A DNA stretch of 64,000 nt from Setaria digitata (lineage: Eukaryota; Nematoda; Chromadorea; Rhabditida; Setariidae), in the NCBI GenBank assembly GCA_003640385.1, contig RCAB01000056.1, forward strand, positions 1 through 64,000, in the 5' to 3' direction. This document shows positions 32,217 through 45,521 of the stretch, one piece after another. Position numbers and translations under genes: made by a program. Numbering within the stretch: the first letter of the stretch is position 1; each line of letters starts with the position of its first letter. The notes beneath the pieces are model-generated. The model saw only the letters and a list, made by a program, of their open reading frames with translations. It was not told the DNA's origin and did no database searches.

Positions 32217-32511
32217 GTGAGTGTTACTTTTTATTTCACAAAATCTTATGAATATTCGATCTGGATCGATTAACCAACCAATCGATAATGACTATCTTTC
32301 AACATGATACTCCACACTGTTTCTAACATTACATTTCCTTCTCCAGTTGATTAATGATTATTTCTATGCGAAGCTGCAACAATCTCAAATTTGATTATAA
32401 CTATCAGTGAAACCTGTTTGGAAAGTCAAGTGGTAACCACTGACGATCACATTCAACTGGCTCATTAATCATTCTTCAATGAATGACTTTCATATTGATT
32501 AATTCATTCAG

Positions 32512-32588
32512 GCCAAAGTAATTATTTGTTCAAGGAACGAAATATTTTATTATATGCGAGAAAAACGAAAGAAAAGAGAGCATTATGA
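32512..32588 (+). CDS. Possible terminal exon following 32081-32216
   Basis: Starts after TTCATTCAG and, read in the phase left by 32216, gives about 25 codons (contains KERNILLYARKTKEK) and TGA at 32586-32588. Another frame from the same acceptor stays open much further, to about 32796 (residues REKRKKREHYELISQLKE), so the phase assignment depends on the upstream exon being right. Confidence 0.25.
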
Positions 32589-35500
32589 ATTAATTAGTCA
32601 ACTGAAGGAAACTAAAATCAGTGGAATTTCCCAATTTTCCATTAAAATTTTTTCTTGTGAAATCCGCTTTCCCAAAATTTACGCAATGCTCATGGATTAT
32701 ACGTATCAGTTTTTGGCAAACTTCTTATTTTTAGGCTCATATTTTGACTTACGCTTACAACATTTTGTTGATGTCATAATAATAATTCAGGTTTAGTTAA
32801 ATTTGCAATTGCATTTTCTTCCTTAACAGTCAGTATTAATTGCTACTGACCTAACGGTGTTATGAACTAGCAGACTTAATTGAAGAGTTCTACTAAGAAA
32901 GATGAATGATGAATTAAGGAGTGATTGAACTAAATGATAAAATGAAGTTTAAAAATCTTCTAATTTCAATTTTTCGTTACCATGCAACACAACTGTTGAT
33001 CTTCCGCCACAATTTCAAATTGTGTAAGGCGAATTTTCCGCCGAACTTCTGTTCGCTGTCTAATCTTTGTGCTGTGAAAACTTTTTCCGCTTTATCACTG
33101 TTTTATCAGTCGCACTCCATTGTAGCAGTCTTTTTATTTCCTTTTTGACGATAATTTTTGCAAAAGAAAAGAAAGAATTTCTGAATTATGTCCTTTTGCT
33201 GTAAAAGATTTCCCGTCAAAAAATATAGAAATTATTTAAAATTATGCGATAGTAATTATTGATCGAATTAGTTTGTCGATAACTTTTTTTTTGCTTTTTA
33301 TCAATTAACACTTATTTTTTCGATTAATGAGAAAGTATTCAGTGAATAATTTGAAATGAAACTCAACAATATTGATATTTTTAATGCAACTGCATAAATT
33401 ACATTCATTCTAAGAGTTTCTGATTCTGCTATTAGAATTGCAATTAATAAGGATTAGCGATAAAATCTTTCTTTCAAATTTCAGACTGATAATATTCATT
33501 AAAGAAAATAAAGAAGCCATCTATTTTACAATATTTCAGCTTATCCTATTTTCTTCTTTTAAAAATTAAAATGAATTTCCTAAAGTTGTCTTTAATTACT
33601 TTTCTTAATTTCTTCCATTCATCATTAACAGTGCAAAATTCGTAAACTTCTTTCCTCCTGAGTGAAAACATTTCATTCAGTCAAAACCATGTGAAGTATT
33701 TAAGTTAATAGACATAAAAATAAAATAATATTCGCAATCATATCAAGTAAGAATGTGTTAAATCACATGAAAGTATTAAACAAGACTGAAAATTGTCATG
33801 TGAATCTATTTTCAGGAAAGAATTGAGAATTAGTAGTGAGGACGATCGAGAAATGAGTACACAATAGGAAATGAATATATTAACTGAAATTAAGGGATAG
33901 ATGTAACATTATTCATAAAAATAATAAATACTGATAAGAATGATATAATATCAGTGTCAATGATATAATTAATGATAGTAATGATAAGGATGCTGATAGA
34001 ATAACAATAATGATGACAAGTAGCAAAATGTCAATTAAATTAGGGGAAGCGTTTTTGTTATTGCTGCGAAATTTTTTATCCGATGCTTTTCTTGTTACCG
34101 AGGAAAAATTTTTGTACATTGTTGCTAGGACGACATAAGAATTGAGTAGATCGATTCTTGCAAGATGCAAAACTAATTAATTAATTAATTAACGAGTATT
34201 CCATCCCTCTCTCTCCAATCAAATGGCAAACAACGAAACTCAGCTGAAAAAGACAGAAAATTTGTAGTGCTCTATTACAAGTCTTACACTTCTGCTTTTC
34301 CACCTTGCATCCTTGTTCCCTTCTCCAATTCCTGTTTCCAGCCTCTTCAGCAGGTGCTTCTCCTTCCCCGCCATCCAGTCCCGGAATCCGGGAACTGCTT
34401 CGAGAGTATTTCTGCCTGCCGGACCGTCTGTGCACCGTTCTGTCCGACAGACACAACCGGGAACGGAAAATAAATGTCCAATCCCAGCGAGATCACTTGC
34501 TCTTGCTGCTTTGTCTCCTTTTTCCAAATTTTAATTCCTTCTTGTCTCCTGAAGGAACTCTTTGCTCCTTCGCTTTACGAATTTTTTCTTTTTCCAAATT
34601 CTCAAAATGATTTTTCGTTTGGTGGAAGCAATGGCAGAAGGAGGATGACAAACGAAGTGATAAGAAGTGGCGCGGAGAGGATGCACCACTGGAAATATAG
34701 TGATAAAAAAAAAAGCACCACTGATAAAAGCAGATAATAGAGTTATGTTCCTGGAAGAAGAAGGGAAAGGGAAGAGAAAAATCGAAACAGTCGAAAAATT
34801 GCTAATTGTACTCGTATTAATTAAAATTTCGATAGCCAATCAATTACTAATTAACGAAATTCATTACCATTTTTTGCCAATTGATTTGCAATCTTCACAT
34901 TAATTGCGATTTATGCATACTCGTGAAAGAGGAAAGTGGTGGAATTATGTGAAAAATGACAACACTGAGTGGGAAAAAATTAAAATTATCAGAACCTACC
35001 TGGAACCACTCAAATGTTACTGATTTTAAGTAAAAAGTTAAGTTTAATTAAGACAGAAAATTCACTCCATTTTTGATCATGTTGAATTTTTTATTTTTCC
35101 ATCCGAAAATTGAATATAATTGGATAAAATTAGAGGGTGCTGCATATATTGTGTTAACTGATTAGCAAATTATCACTTAGTTCATTTCCTTAATCATTCT
35201 GTCTACTTATCAAACGATAATTTGTCTCATTTACTGCCTCATCTATTTACTTGTTTAACCTGCCCTAATTTTCACTTCTCACTTAAAAGCTGCGTCCAGG
35301 GAATATCAAGATCGTAAAATTATGAATTCTTACTAAGAGCACATAATTAACTCTAAACCTTCAATATCTCTAATATTTTTTGCCTCAAAAATGACTTTGG
35401 AGAGGAACAATAATTTGCGTATGTGATATACATACCTGTATCTGTCTAAATCTGTGTTTCGTAAATTCATTCAGAACAATGAAAATCTCCAAGTTTCTTC

Positions 35501-35778
35501 CTTTATCTGAAAAGAATCCTTCTCAACTTTGCTCTCTTCAAAATTAATATTCATTTAATTGCATTTGTCTTTCACAAAAATAGCTTTAATGGCTTTTGAA
35601 TTTCTTTTCCTTTTTCAAAAAGATTACAACAGTTTGTATGTTTGCTAAGTGCTTCTGATTCCACTGTATTGATGAATTTGTTTTGGCATTAGCAGAGGTG
35701 AAATCTTATTTCATCTTCGAATATTTCTTCCTTCTTTTTGCCCTTTTTTCTGCTGCTAATGAAACTTTCTGACATCAG
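32589..35778. other. Mostly AT-rich non-coding DNA with one GC-richer island
   Basis: No supportable gene. The island at about 34300-34530 is unusually rich in G and C and is open in several frames on both strands at once, which is what composition alone would produce; one plus frame reads SPGIRELLREYFCLPDRL. It includes an imperfect palindrome around CCCGGAATCCGGG (34379-34391). It may be a promoter or an exon of an unseen gene. Confidence 0.4.
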
Positions 35779-35877
35779 AATGCAAAAAAGAAAATGTTCC
35801 TGGAAACCGAAAAGTACCGGATGGAATGGTTGCTTGTGATAACAGCAGATGATAATCTGAGAGTGTGGATATCATAG
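35779..35877 (+). pseudogene. Short open segment with a WD-repeat-like end
   Basis: After GACATCAG the frame runs 32 codons to TAG and ends LLVITADDNLRVWIS. The string TADDNLRVW matches the closing strand of a WD40 repeat (S/T-A/G-x-D-x-x-L/V-R/K-V-W). I see no other WD repeats nearby, so this would be a lone terminal exon, a gene fragment, or chance. The family assignment rests on about ten residues. Confidence 0.2.
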
Positions 35878-38800
35878 CTAAAGGAATGATTTGTATTTGT
35901 TTTAGTATATTTGTAAACTTAGTTCCTAGTATATTTGCTTCCCAAAAGAGCTGTGATAATACTGGTTCAAATGGTTGAAAACGACGTAAAACTTAAGCTC
36001 AAGCTTAAACTTCCTTGTCTAAATATAACACTTCGGAGACTAAGCTACCACTAACTTTTCGCCTGTCTTTGCATCCCTCTCATCAGTGTCATTTGTTTTC
36101 AGAAATAAGACCAATCGACACAGCTTGAAAGTTAGTTGAGTAAAGGAAAGTAAGTGAAAGGAGGTGAAGAATTGCTCAGTTAATCTGAAATTCTCTCAAT
36201 CCTCGGAACTAACTATCGAGATTACTTTCAACTGCAACTAATTAACTGGAAACCAGTCCTTTGCACCTAATTACTCCGGTCATCTTCACAACAACTTCCT
36301 AATTACTTATTTGTTCTAAAATTTTAAGAAAAATTTCCTCTTCCGTTGTTCTAGCCTATGGAGAAATTCCCATTTAGTGCATGAAATTAAATTTTAGTTC
36401 AAAATGGATCAGATTAATGGAAAATATTATTTCATTTATTCATTCATTATTTCTTGTTCACATCCTTATTCATTCATACTTCCGTTTATTTGTGTTTACT
36501 GATTTTCGTGCTTGTTTATTTATTTGTCCATTTACTTAGTATGATGAGCATGTATGCGTCACACTTCTTGCGGCTATTTCACACTTTTTTCCAAATTTAA
36601 ATGAAGTTCCATCGTCAGCATTAAACTGAGAATATCTGTGGTCAAAGTAGCCAATTAAATATGAATTCATCCGTAACATTCGAAATGTTTAAAACAACTT
36701 TCAAAGCTATAATTTATCATCTAACTTTTTTTGCAACTCTTTCAAGTTTAAAATATCTGCCAAACGCTCATAAAACAAACATGCTGTTCGTTCGTAATTT
36801 TTGAAATTTGTAAACCCCAACAGCTTTAAGTTCAAAAATGTCATGAAAAAAAGATTTTTTTAACAAAACCCATTTGCTTTTGCATGGAATTTAGAACGAA
36901 ATAAATTAAATTAAATTAATTTTTTTAAAGTTTTCATTCCATATTTGAGAACTCCACAAAGATAATTAATTTTCCATTTCACAACCAATTATCCTTTTAA
37001 ATTTACAGCTAAAAAAGTACATTTTTTGCCAGTTGAAAGGGCAGTGTTCATCTGATGCTAACTAATATTACTGAAGAGTGGCGCAAATGTCCGAGCCTCT
37101 CAGCAAAAGTTATTCCAACATTATATGCGACTCGAATCAGCTTTTCATCAGTACCTTTTTTTCTGCCCCGAACCCATTCCTTTTTTCTTCCGTTTTCTGT
37201 TCCGATTCATTCCTCTTTTTCCACCGCTAAAAAGAGCACTTAAACAGAAAAGTATGGGGAAGTTTACAGCAACTAAAAAAGCAATTTTTTTTTTTCAGAA
37301 CAATATAAAACGAATAAAATGCTAAATTTAATCAATTAATTAATTTTTTGCTCAAACGGGGTTTTTCTTCCATTTCTTTTGTTTTGATTGTTTGAGAAAG
37401 AGAATGAAAGCAGAGGAAAATGAATTCTTTGATCGTTTCGAATAATTTTCATATTTCAGAATTTCTTTAGCTGTTCGTGAACTGAAGTTTACTTTTCAGA
37501 AATTTTTTTTTAGTGTGCTAAAAAATGTTACGAAGTATTTGCTTATCCATTCATCTTTATGTATGGATAAACCATCCGCACTAAATGATGGTATCGATCA
37601 TTTAGCTTAGATCGAAAAACTGAAATAATAGCAGAAGAAGAGGTTTGTATTTAGCAAAATGTTTCTACTGCCGAAGAACCTATTTTCATTTGATAATAAG
37701 TTAGTTAAATCCTATCCTACCAATGACTGCTTACTCTCAAATTGTTTATTAGCAAAAATTTGAAACTGGAAATCCATTTCCTGCTCTAAATATTTCCAAT
37801 CCATTGCTTCTTGAACCTTCTAAAATTCTGTGCTACATCCGATAATCACTCATAGAAAGAAGAATTCCTGACAACAGAAGAAGCTAAAATTCCAGCATTC
37901 GATAAAATAAATGATGGAAATTGGAAAAAAAAAAAAAAAGAAGAAAATCGAATCAAGCAGAAAGTATTTAGCATAATTATCTTCTGCCTCTAGCATGAAT
38001 AAAGATGAACGATGGTGATTCGTTGCTTTACGCGGTCCATCTAACATTCCATCTAAAATTGATTCCATCTCAAGATTCCACATCATCTCATCTATTTATA
38101 AATTCGTTACCATCTTTTAGCAGGTATCGACAACGATATTATCTTCCTATGTTTATAAAAAAAAAATTTACAGTGAGAAACTTTCGATCATTTCAACAGA
38201 AAAATTTGGAATATTTTAAAATTATTTATAGACTTTTTCGTTACTGAACCCTTACCCCTTTTTTTCTCGCATGAAAAAAAGACAAAATAGTATAAATGTC
38301 AAATAAATAAAATAACCGTTCAAAAAAAAAACTTCCTTTTTTTTGTATTTTTTTTTGGTAATTTTGTAAGCTAAGAAGACAAAAGATATGAATTATATAC
38401 TCACACTTTTTTGTTTTAATTTCCTAAGCAACTGAAAAATACATCCCTACTTTTTTAAAACGATACAGTTGCTAGCGATGAGAATTGTAACGTTTCGGAA
38501 GCAAAAATGTTTGTTTTTTTTTTTTTTTTTAGAAAGAAAACAAATGTGTGAACAAACAGCTTAACTTCAAACAAATTCGTTGTTTTAAAAATTGAAATGC
38601 AAGAAAGAAAACGAAAAAGAAAAAAGGAAATTTCCAGATTTTTCTAAAATATTATCCAAACCGAAACAATGTATACTTTTTTTTTTACTTATTCATGGAA
38701 ATGAAAAATGGCAAAATTTCTAAAGGGTAATTTTTTTTTTCTCCAACATTTCTGCTAAAGAAAGTAAAACTAAGCTGTTAGCAATGTGTTACTTTGTTTC

Positions 38801-41800
38801 TTCTTTGGTAAATAAAATGATAATAACAATGGAAAAGGATTAAATTTCATTAAGGGACAGAAAAAAAAGCATTTATGGAATTAATTTTTGGTGCAGATCA
38901 ATTTTAAGCACTCAATTTGATGATTCATAGGTATGATAAAGATACAGGATCTTTCACTTTTATAGATAAGTTCAATTAAGTATAAGAAGTTTAATTAATA
39001 AGAACAGAAACTAAAGTATAATAAGTTCAGTTATAAAATCCAAAGAATTTTAAAATTATGGTTGATTTGAAAGCTGATCAATTTACAGCTTATGATTGAT
39101 TTGAATGTTTAATTATGCTTCGAAATGATTATCGATTAAGACAAAAATTTAAGATTCATATCAGGACAATTACACTGCCTTATAAAGACTGCATGAAATA
39201 AACTGATCAGATCTTTACCGGTGTAAGTCAACAATGCAATGATTAATTGTTAAATTCAATCAAAATTTCCCTCTCTAGAGATATCAAAGCAAAAATTTCA
39301 AAATCCTCACTTTTTTCTCGTCAAAATAGTGCAAATTCTCTTCGATTATTTGTCTTAGCTTTAATAAAATGCTTCATAATGAGAGTCTAAAAAACTTTTT
39401 TCGTCAAGTGCTGCCATAATTTTGCGAGGCGAATTATTCTGTTTTTTTTTTTTCCTAAATTAGAAAAAAAAAATTTCAAATTATGCAATAATTTAATAGT
39501 TTTCCCAAAACTGATGACAATATTTATGCATAAATGTAAGATATGTTTGCAAAGCATCAATAATTACAGAAGAAAAGACGGGATGGAAGGAGACAGACAT
39601 TTTATGATTGATTAAGCTGAATTTTGAAGATAAAGGCGACAATTCTAGCTATTTTATAACTTTTTTTCCCTTCATTTCCATATTTCAATCTTTCATTCGA
39701 ACAATTCAATACTGCAAAAATTACGTGATAAAAAGCGAGTGGGAGAGAGGGAAGAAGAAAACTTCTAAATCTTGCCAGTAAAAAGCAAAATTTAAAATAT
39801 CACTCCATATCAGTATGAGGAAAATTTATGACTGAAGCATCTTTTAGGAATTAAATTTTCATCCTCATACATTTCAAACAAATAATATTTACAATTTTGT
39901 TCCTACTAATAGTTTTTCAAAATTCTTGGAAATCTTGGCGCTTTTTTCCCCACGAGGATTCATTCTATCAGTAAAAAAAAAAAAAAAAAAAGAGAAGAAA
40001 ATAAAAATTTTAAAACATCCTAATTTATATTAAAAAATTTAATTCCTTTATTGATTAAATGTTTTGATTGGAACAAAACTGAAATATTAAACAGGAATTT
40101 ATTTATATATCTCATTTCTAGTCATCAACAGAATTTTTTTTCTTTTAAAATATTCTTTTTTCTCCATTCTTTTCTCTCTTTTTTTTCAAATTTAATCTTC
40201 ATTCTTTCTCACTTCCTCTCTCTCTCTCTCTCTCTCACTCTCACGTCCAAAGCACAAAATTAAAAATGACAAAATTAGCTTAAACACTTTGTTCCTTTCA
40301 ACAGTATGATGAACACACTGTTTACAAAATTGGAAAAAAAAGGAAACAATGGAAAAGAAAGACGACTGTCAATTTTTTGTTAAAATAGAAAAATTATTTT
40401 CAAGAAGTTCCCAGTTTCCATTCAGCATAATTTACAATTTTCCTCCATTTTTTTTCTCACGCAAATTATTAATGATTAATTGAAAAAATTCTTTTATTAA
40501 TTACTGAAGTAGTTTGTTTTGGCAATAATAGGTGATTGTCGGCGGTACAGGTTATAAATGGTCGCAATAGATCAACTTATCATCCCACATATGGCCCAGT
40601 TGTATGAGACGGAATAATAATGCAGACTCATCTCGAAATTCATCAAATGTGGCGATCTTTTTTTCTTTCTATTCTTAAAATTCATGCACGTCAAGCTGAA
40701 TACTTTTTGTTATTCGAAATTTAGCTTCAATATTTTCTTTCGTAGAGTTTGCGTTATGCCAAGTGTTGGTATTTGGGAATGGAAAACGGTCAAACGGAAT
40801 TTGCAAATCAATTGGGTTTACGGAATGAGAGCAGTAATCAAGTTTATGAGTTTGGTTTAATTGGGAGATAGGAAAACGGAAAGATGGGAATGTGAAAATA
40901 ATGGAGTATGATAGATGATAAAGGGAGAGATAAGATAATAAAGTTGAGGTCAAAGGAACCGAGAAAAAGAGAGAGAGCTGAGTAGATGAATGTGAAATTG
41001 AGAATGAGAGAGTGAGGGGAGAAGAGAAATTGCCAGGAATAATTGGATAAATGAAAGGAAGAATTTGGGAGGGACGGGGGGATGTAGGGAGAGGTTAAAT
41101 GGGATCATATCATAGTTTCCAGGTGAAGATGAAACAGTATGCAGTTTTAGTTTCGCTGAAAGAGAGAAAGAGAAGGAAAAGATGGATGTTGTTACTGTAG
41201 TGAGGAGAATGAGAAAGAGAAAACGTGAAGAATAATTTCGTGAAAGATAATTAGCTGCCACATAATTCATTTACAAGCAGTGCTGCCGTTTTTTACTGCT
41301 GTTTTGATGAAATTTAATTTCTGAACATGAAAAAGGTCAAAAACATCTCAGCAAATTATTCTTCTCTTAGTTCACGATAGATTCGTGTCATTTCACTGAT
41401 TTGAAAATCATCTCATCCATAGCTTCCTAACAGTGACCTAGAATGAAATGACCTAGCTTTAAGATAAGGTGGGATGACCTGGCACAGAATTGGAGTGAGT
41501 AACTTTATGGCTTCACAACAATAATCTAAAATGACACGGAGACGACAAAATTAAAAAGAATCACCACTCAATAATGAATGTTAGGAAGTTTTTCGGAAAG
41601 GAAGAGAAGGTGAAAAAGTGATGGGAGAGAGAATCACTGTATATATTATTCCTGGTTCATGCAGTGTTTGGTGATTTTAGAATGTTGGGGGCTTTTTTCT
41701 CTTTCGAAATTTCAAATGAGCAAATTTCGATCGAAAAAACAAAAACAAAACAGAATTTTTTCTCTCATCAAACGTTGTCCTTTTCTCTTCAAACATTAAA

Positions 41801-42359
41801 TTTTTAATAAAAAAAGAAAGAAAAACAAACATGCAAATTTTATATTTTCTTCCAGCAATTTGATAAGGCCATGAAGGATTGTCCCTTTTCCCTGTAAAAC
41901 TGTCCTTTTTATTTCCTTTTATTCCTCGCACCAACACTACTTTTACCCGGTATTATAACAAAACCCTCCCATTGAGAAAAAATTTACCCTGCGAGTGGGA
42001 GATGCCCGGGTAAACAAAAATCAAATCCCTTTCCTTTCGGTCTCATTTGTTGGCCAAAAAAGGAGAACAAGAAAGTTCAGATTTGTTTTACTACTGACAT
42101 TATACAGTTTATGAAAAGGAAAATGGATGCAATAGTAAGAGACGAAGTGGAAAGAAAGAAAGTTGTTTTCTCTGGGTGGAAAAGAGCGAGAAAGAAGGGA
42201 AAGAAGATGGAAGGATGGAGAAAAGAGAAACTGCTGAACGAAATGATCGTAATCTAAACAGTAAACAAAAAACTGAATTTAAATTAATGGTAACAGTGAG
42301 AGAATGCAACAATTATCAACAGAAGGGAATATTTAACGAGTGACCGATGGAAGATTTGG
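35878..42359. other. AT-rich non-coding DNA, isolated short open segments
   Basis: No complete gene. Short open stretches with acceptor-like starts occur at about 36541-36629, 37055-37150 and 40746-40860 (the last reads GIWEWKTVKRNLQINWVYG to a TAA), and on the minus strand at about 37940-38086. Each is within what chance gives in this composition. A short CT run occupies 40216-40236. Confidence 0.45.
40216..40236. repeat. (CT)n microsatellite, short
   Basis: Ten CT repeats within a T/C-rich tract. On the other strand it is GA-rich. Confidence 0.85.
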
Positions 42360-42900
42360 ACGACAAGGTGAATGGTCACTCGCGGACAATTTGACTTGGT
42401 GGACAACGACCTGACCTGGCCGACCTGGTCAGGGCAGACTTTTCGCCCCTTCGTCCTTCCCCCGTAACTTATATTTATTGAAGAGGAAGGACGTATGCAG
42501 GGATTGTCGGGAGAGCAGAGGGCAGTTGCAGGACACAACGCCACCTGAACACGCCGAACCGGTGGGCGAGAGGTGTGGGCGGGTACAGGGACGGGGAAGT
42601 ACGGGTGGGCAAAGGAACGGGGAAGTGCGGGCAGGGAGGGGAAGGAAAGGAGGGGAGGAGGGAGGTGGTTGTTACATCCTACAATTCTCTTTTTCTTCAT
42701 TTCTTCCTCCACCTTTCGCCCTCCTCATCCTTCCTGCTCTCTTTACACATATTGCCTTCTGACTGAAGAGAAGCAAATAATCGTTGGGAAGCCCCTTTTT
42801 CTTTTCCACACCTCTCTCTCCTTCTCATTTGCACGTTCCTCTCCTCCCTAAAGAGCGATTGTAGTGGTGCAGCTGGTCTGGTTCCCTCTGCCTTCTCTCT
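42360..42900. promoter_or_regulatory. GC-rich, purine-skewed island
   Basis: The most GC-rich part of the window. It contains a stem CCTGACC (42410-42416) / GGTCAGG (42427-42433) and two near-identical purine-rich units (ACGGGGAAGTACGGGTGGG and ACGGGGAAGTGCGGGCAGGG) at about 42591-42636. Frames are open on both strands but are Arg/Gly- or Pro/Leu-rich by composition. A promoter or 5' end of a large gene is possible; I cannot prove it. Confidence 0.35.
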
Positions 42901-44380
42901 CCAAACCAATCATTGATTGCACCCATTGGAAATTGTTCCTGCAGTACTGATATTTCCACAGTCTTTTCGAAAAATGTTCGTAGTTGTTGGTGGTTTGACT
43001 TATGCTACTTTGATTACTTAACTTTCTGCCAATGATTTCACTTCACTCTTTTCTCTTCTTGCTCCATCCTCGACCGATTTAGCTTACGTTGATTTCATGG
43101 TTTCAACACTTTGATATAAATATTTAAATTACTTAATAATTACATAAGTGACATTTTTTTTTTCAATGTGCTCACTTCATGTCACGTTGATTTTATTGTT
43201 TGTACACTTTGACGTATTACACTGACAATTTGACTATATATTAACGATATCGCTCAATCAAAGTGTTCATTAGTTCGAAGTCTGATCATATAATTGAATG
43301 ATATATTGTGAAATAGCTCTGTTTACTTCTTTCGCATTAAAGAAAAGTTTCCTCGTGCTATTTGAAAAGTTCACATAAATTACAAAAACAACTTATTATA
43401 ATATTTCTAAAATTACCTGAAAGACTGTTTTTTATTTTTTCCAATTCTTTTTTCGCTATTTTTTCAAAACAAAACGACAATTTATTGTAATAAAAGAATG
43501 GTGAAATGACCATTGTGTTAGTAATGTTGCAGAATCAATATTAAATTTATCTTAATTTTAGTGACATTTTCATCTGCCACAGAAACATGAGGTATTTTTA
43601 GTAGTACGGCCAATTATACTAAAACAACTAACTCTAAGGTGCCGCTTACTTAATTTAACTTAATAAGAATAAATAATGTCAATTGTTTTGGTGTTCATAT
43701 AAGCTAATAATAAGTCAACTAGCAATATGAAAATTGTAAAAAATTGACTTCCCCTAATATTCTTATCCTCTCATTCTTCTTGGTATATGCGACCACACTT
43801 GCTTTTTCTTTTCATGAAAAAAGTTTTTTTTTTTTTACACCTAGAAATTTGTAAATAAAATTTATTTGCTAATCTGTCTGTATTCTTTAAAAATAGTTGA
43901 TCAATTCACATCCATTAATAAACGTAAATGCCTCCTTCTTCGTGTAAACAATTTGTGATTATAACAAAGGTACTATTTATATATTTATTCTAATTAATTA
44001 TTATTTCGTTTATAGCATTCACTTGTAACTTGTAACGAAAATCAAACTTTTTGGCTGGATTGTAACCTTTAGCAGTTTAATATTAATTGAATTTCAATTT
44101 CTGTTTTGCCTTTTACCTACTGTCTGTTATATATTTCATACTATTAATTAGACGCTGGTAGAAATTATAAATTCTAAAGCTTAAGTCTCATTTCCAGAAT
44201 ATTAAGCACAATATTATGAATGAATTTCAAATAATTACAAACACCAAAGAATCTAATTGGGTGTGGATGATAGTGGTTTTTAATTTAGATTTCCTCTTTT
44301 GATATCGTTGAATTTCAATTCAGGAATTTTCTGTTTGAACATTTCAAACAAATTTAAATAAAAGTAACATCAAAATGGGA
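42901..44380. other. AT-rich non-coding DNA
   Basis: Nothing recognisable apart from A/T runs. Confidence 0.55.
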
Positions 44381-44500
44381 TGGAGAAAATGATGGGATGT
44401 TGTTTTGCAATAAAAGTCATGAAGTTTTATGGCAGTTTCAAATGTGATCATTGCTTTGCTGAACTTCGATCAGTTATGTCGGCTTTCTGTTTTTGTTTAT
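44381..44500 (+). pseudogene. Fragment resembling a 3CxxC-type zinc finger
   Basis: A plus frame reads MKFYGSFKCDHCFAELRSVMS from 44420. This matches the opening of the 3CxxC/ZAR1-type finger (F-x-G-x-F-x-C-x-x-C-x3-W-x-S) in spacing, with Leu in place of the conserved Trp. The frame then runs into a T-rich stretch coding Phe/Cys. A different frame downstream (residues VNYFEYHRPNQVRGH) is open, but I could not join the two in phase. Best read as a degenerate fragment or chance match. Confidence 0.22.
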
Positions 44501-45521
44501 TTTGTTTTTTCTCCTTTTTTTTTCTTTAAAAACACATTATCAGAGGAGAAAGTAAACTATTTCGAATATCATCGTCCGAACCAGGTCAGAGGTCATGTCA
44601 GTAGTGTTTACTTTTGTCGACTAATTCATTTTCCTCTTCCCCTGTCTTAAAATGAAACAGTTTCCACTCTTTTTTCTTTCATCATTTCTATTATTTAATC
44701 ATTTGTTCTGACAAATTATTTTTAAGAATATTTGTTTGCTTTTCTCTTTGCTTACATTTTGGTTCTTTTCTCCTTTTTATCGCCTTTCATCTAATTTCAT
44801 TCCATCAATCGATTGATTCAAGAAAATTGTTGTACATAATGCAAAGATTTATGTTCCCATCAGTTTCGAAGTGAATTCAAAAAAAAAGATAGAAATGAAA
44901 TAAAACCGATGAAAAGAATGAGGTTAAATTTATCTATTTCTTCCCATTACTATTCTGATACTTTTAAACAAATGAAAAAATTTGACATTTACTTGCTAAC
45001 AACTTATTATTTAACTGATGTTTATTAAACAATGAAAAGTCGATAATTTATTTTAGATTATCACAAATACCTTTCAGTTATTATTTTTACTATTTATAGC
45101 TATCATTTCCAGTGTTCAAATAGTATGTTTCAAAGCTTTCAAAAACTATAAAATTTCTCAAATTTCATTAGTCAACTAACGTTTTCTTTCTTTTTTTCTC
45201 TGCTTTCAATTCGTTTTGAATCGATTATTAAATTCTTGACCAAAATTAACAAATTTTGCAAGGCAAAGGATATTTACTTCCGGTTGTTCATTTTAAATAA
45301 TATCATTCTCCATCTCCCGATTCATTTCATCTTTCCTCTTCTTCCTTTTTGTCATCCATAATTTCAGGAAATTTTTCACTTTTCCGCAACTACTAACTGT
45401 TATATCCATTCCTTTTTTTTTTTCCATCCTGTATTCTGGTGTTTTCTCTACCACTTCCTTTTCTTGCTAATTTCCTATAATGATTTCAAGTAAAGCGAAA
45501 AATGAGCACTTTTTTTGGTCG
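44501..45521. other. AT-rich non-coding DNA
   Basis: No supportable features. T-rich with scattered A-runs. Confidence 0.5.

Noticed and set aside
32932..33150. Open frames on both strands around 33000
   Set aside because: The plus frame and a minus frame both look protein-like, which argues that the mild GC enrichment alone keeps them open.
37850..38247. Overlapping plus and minus frames (minus includes LDGMLDGPRKATNHH)
   Set aside because: The minus reading is attractive but runs into poly-Phe from a T-tract and has no splice support.
42284..42909. Several Pro- or Arg/Gly-rich frames in the GC island
   Set aside because: All frames are open because of the purine/pyrimidine skew; none has a recognisable domain.
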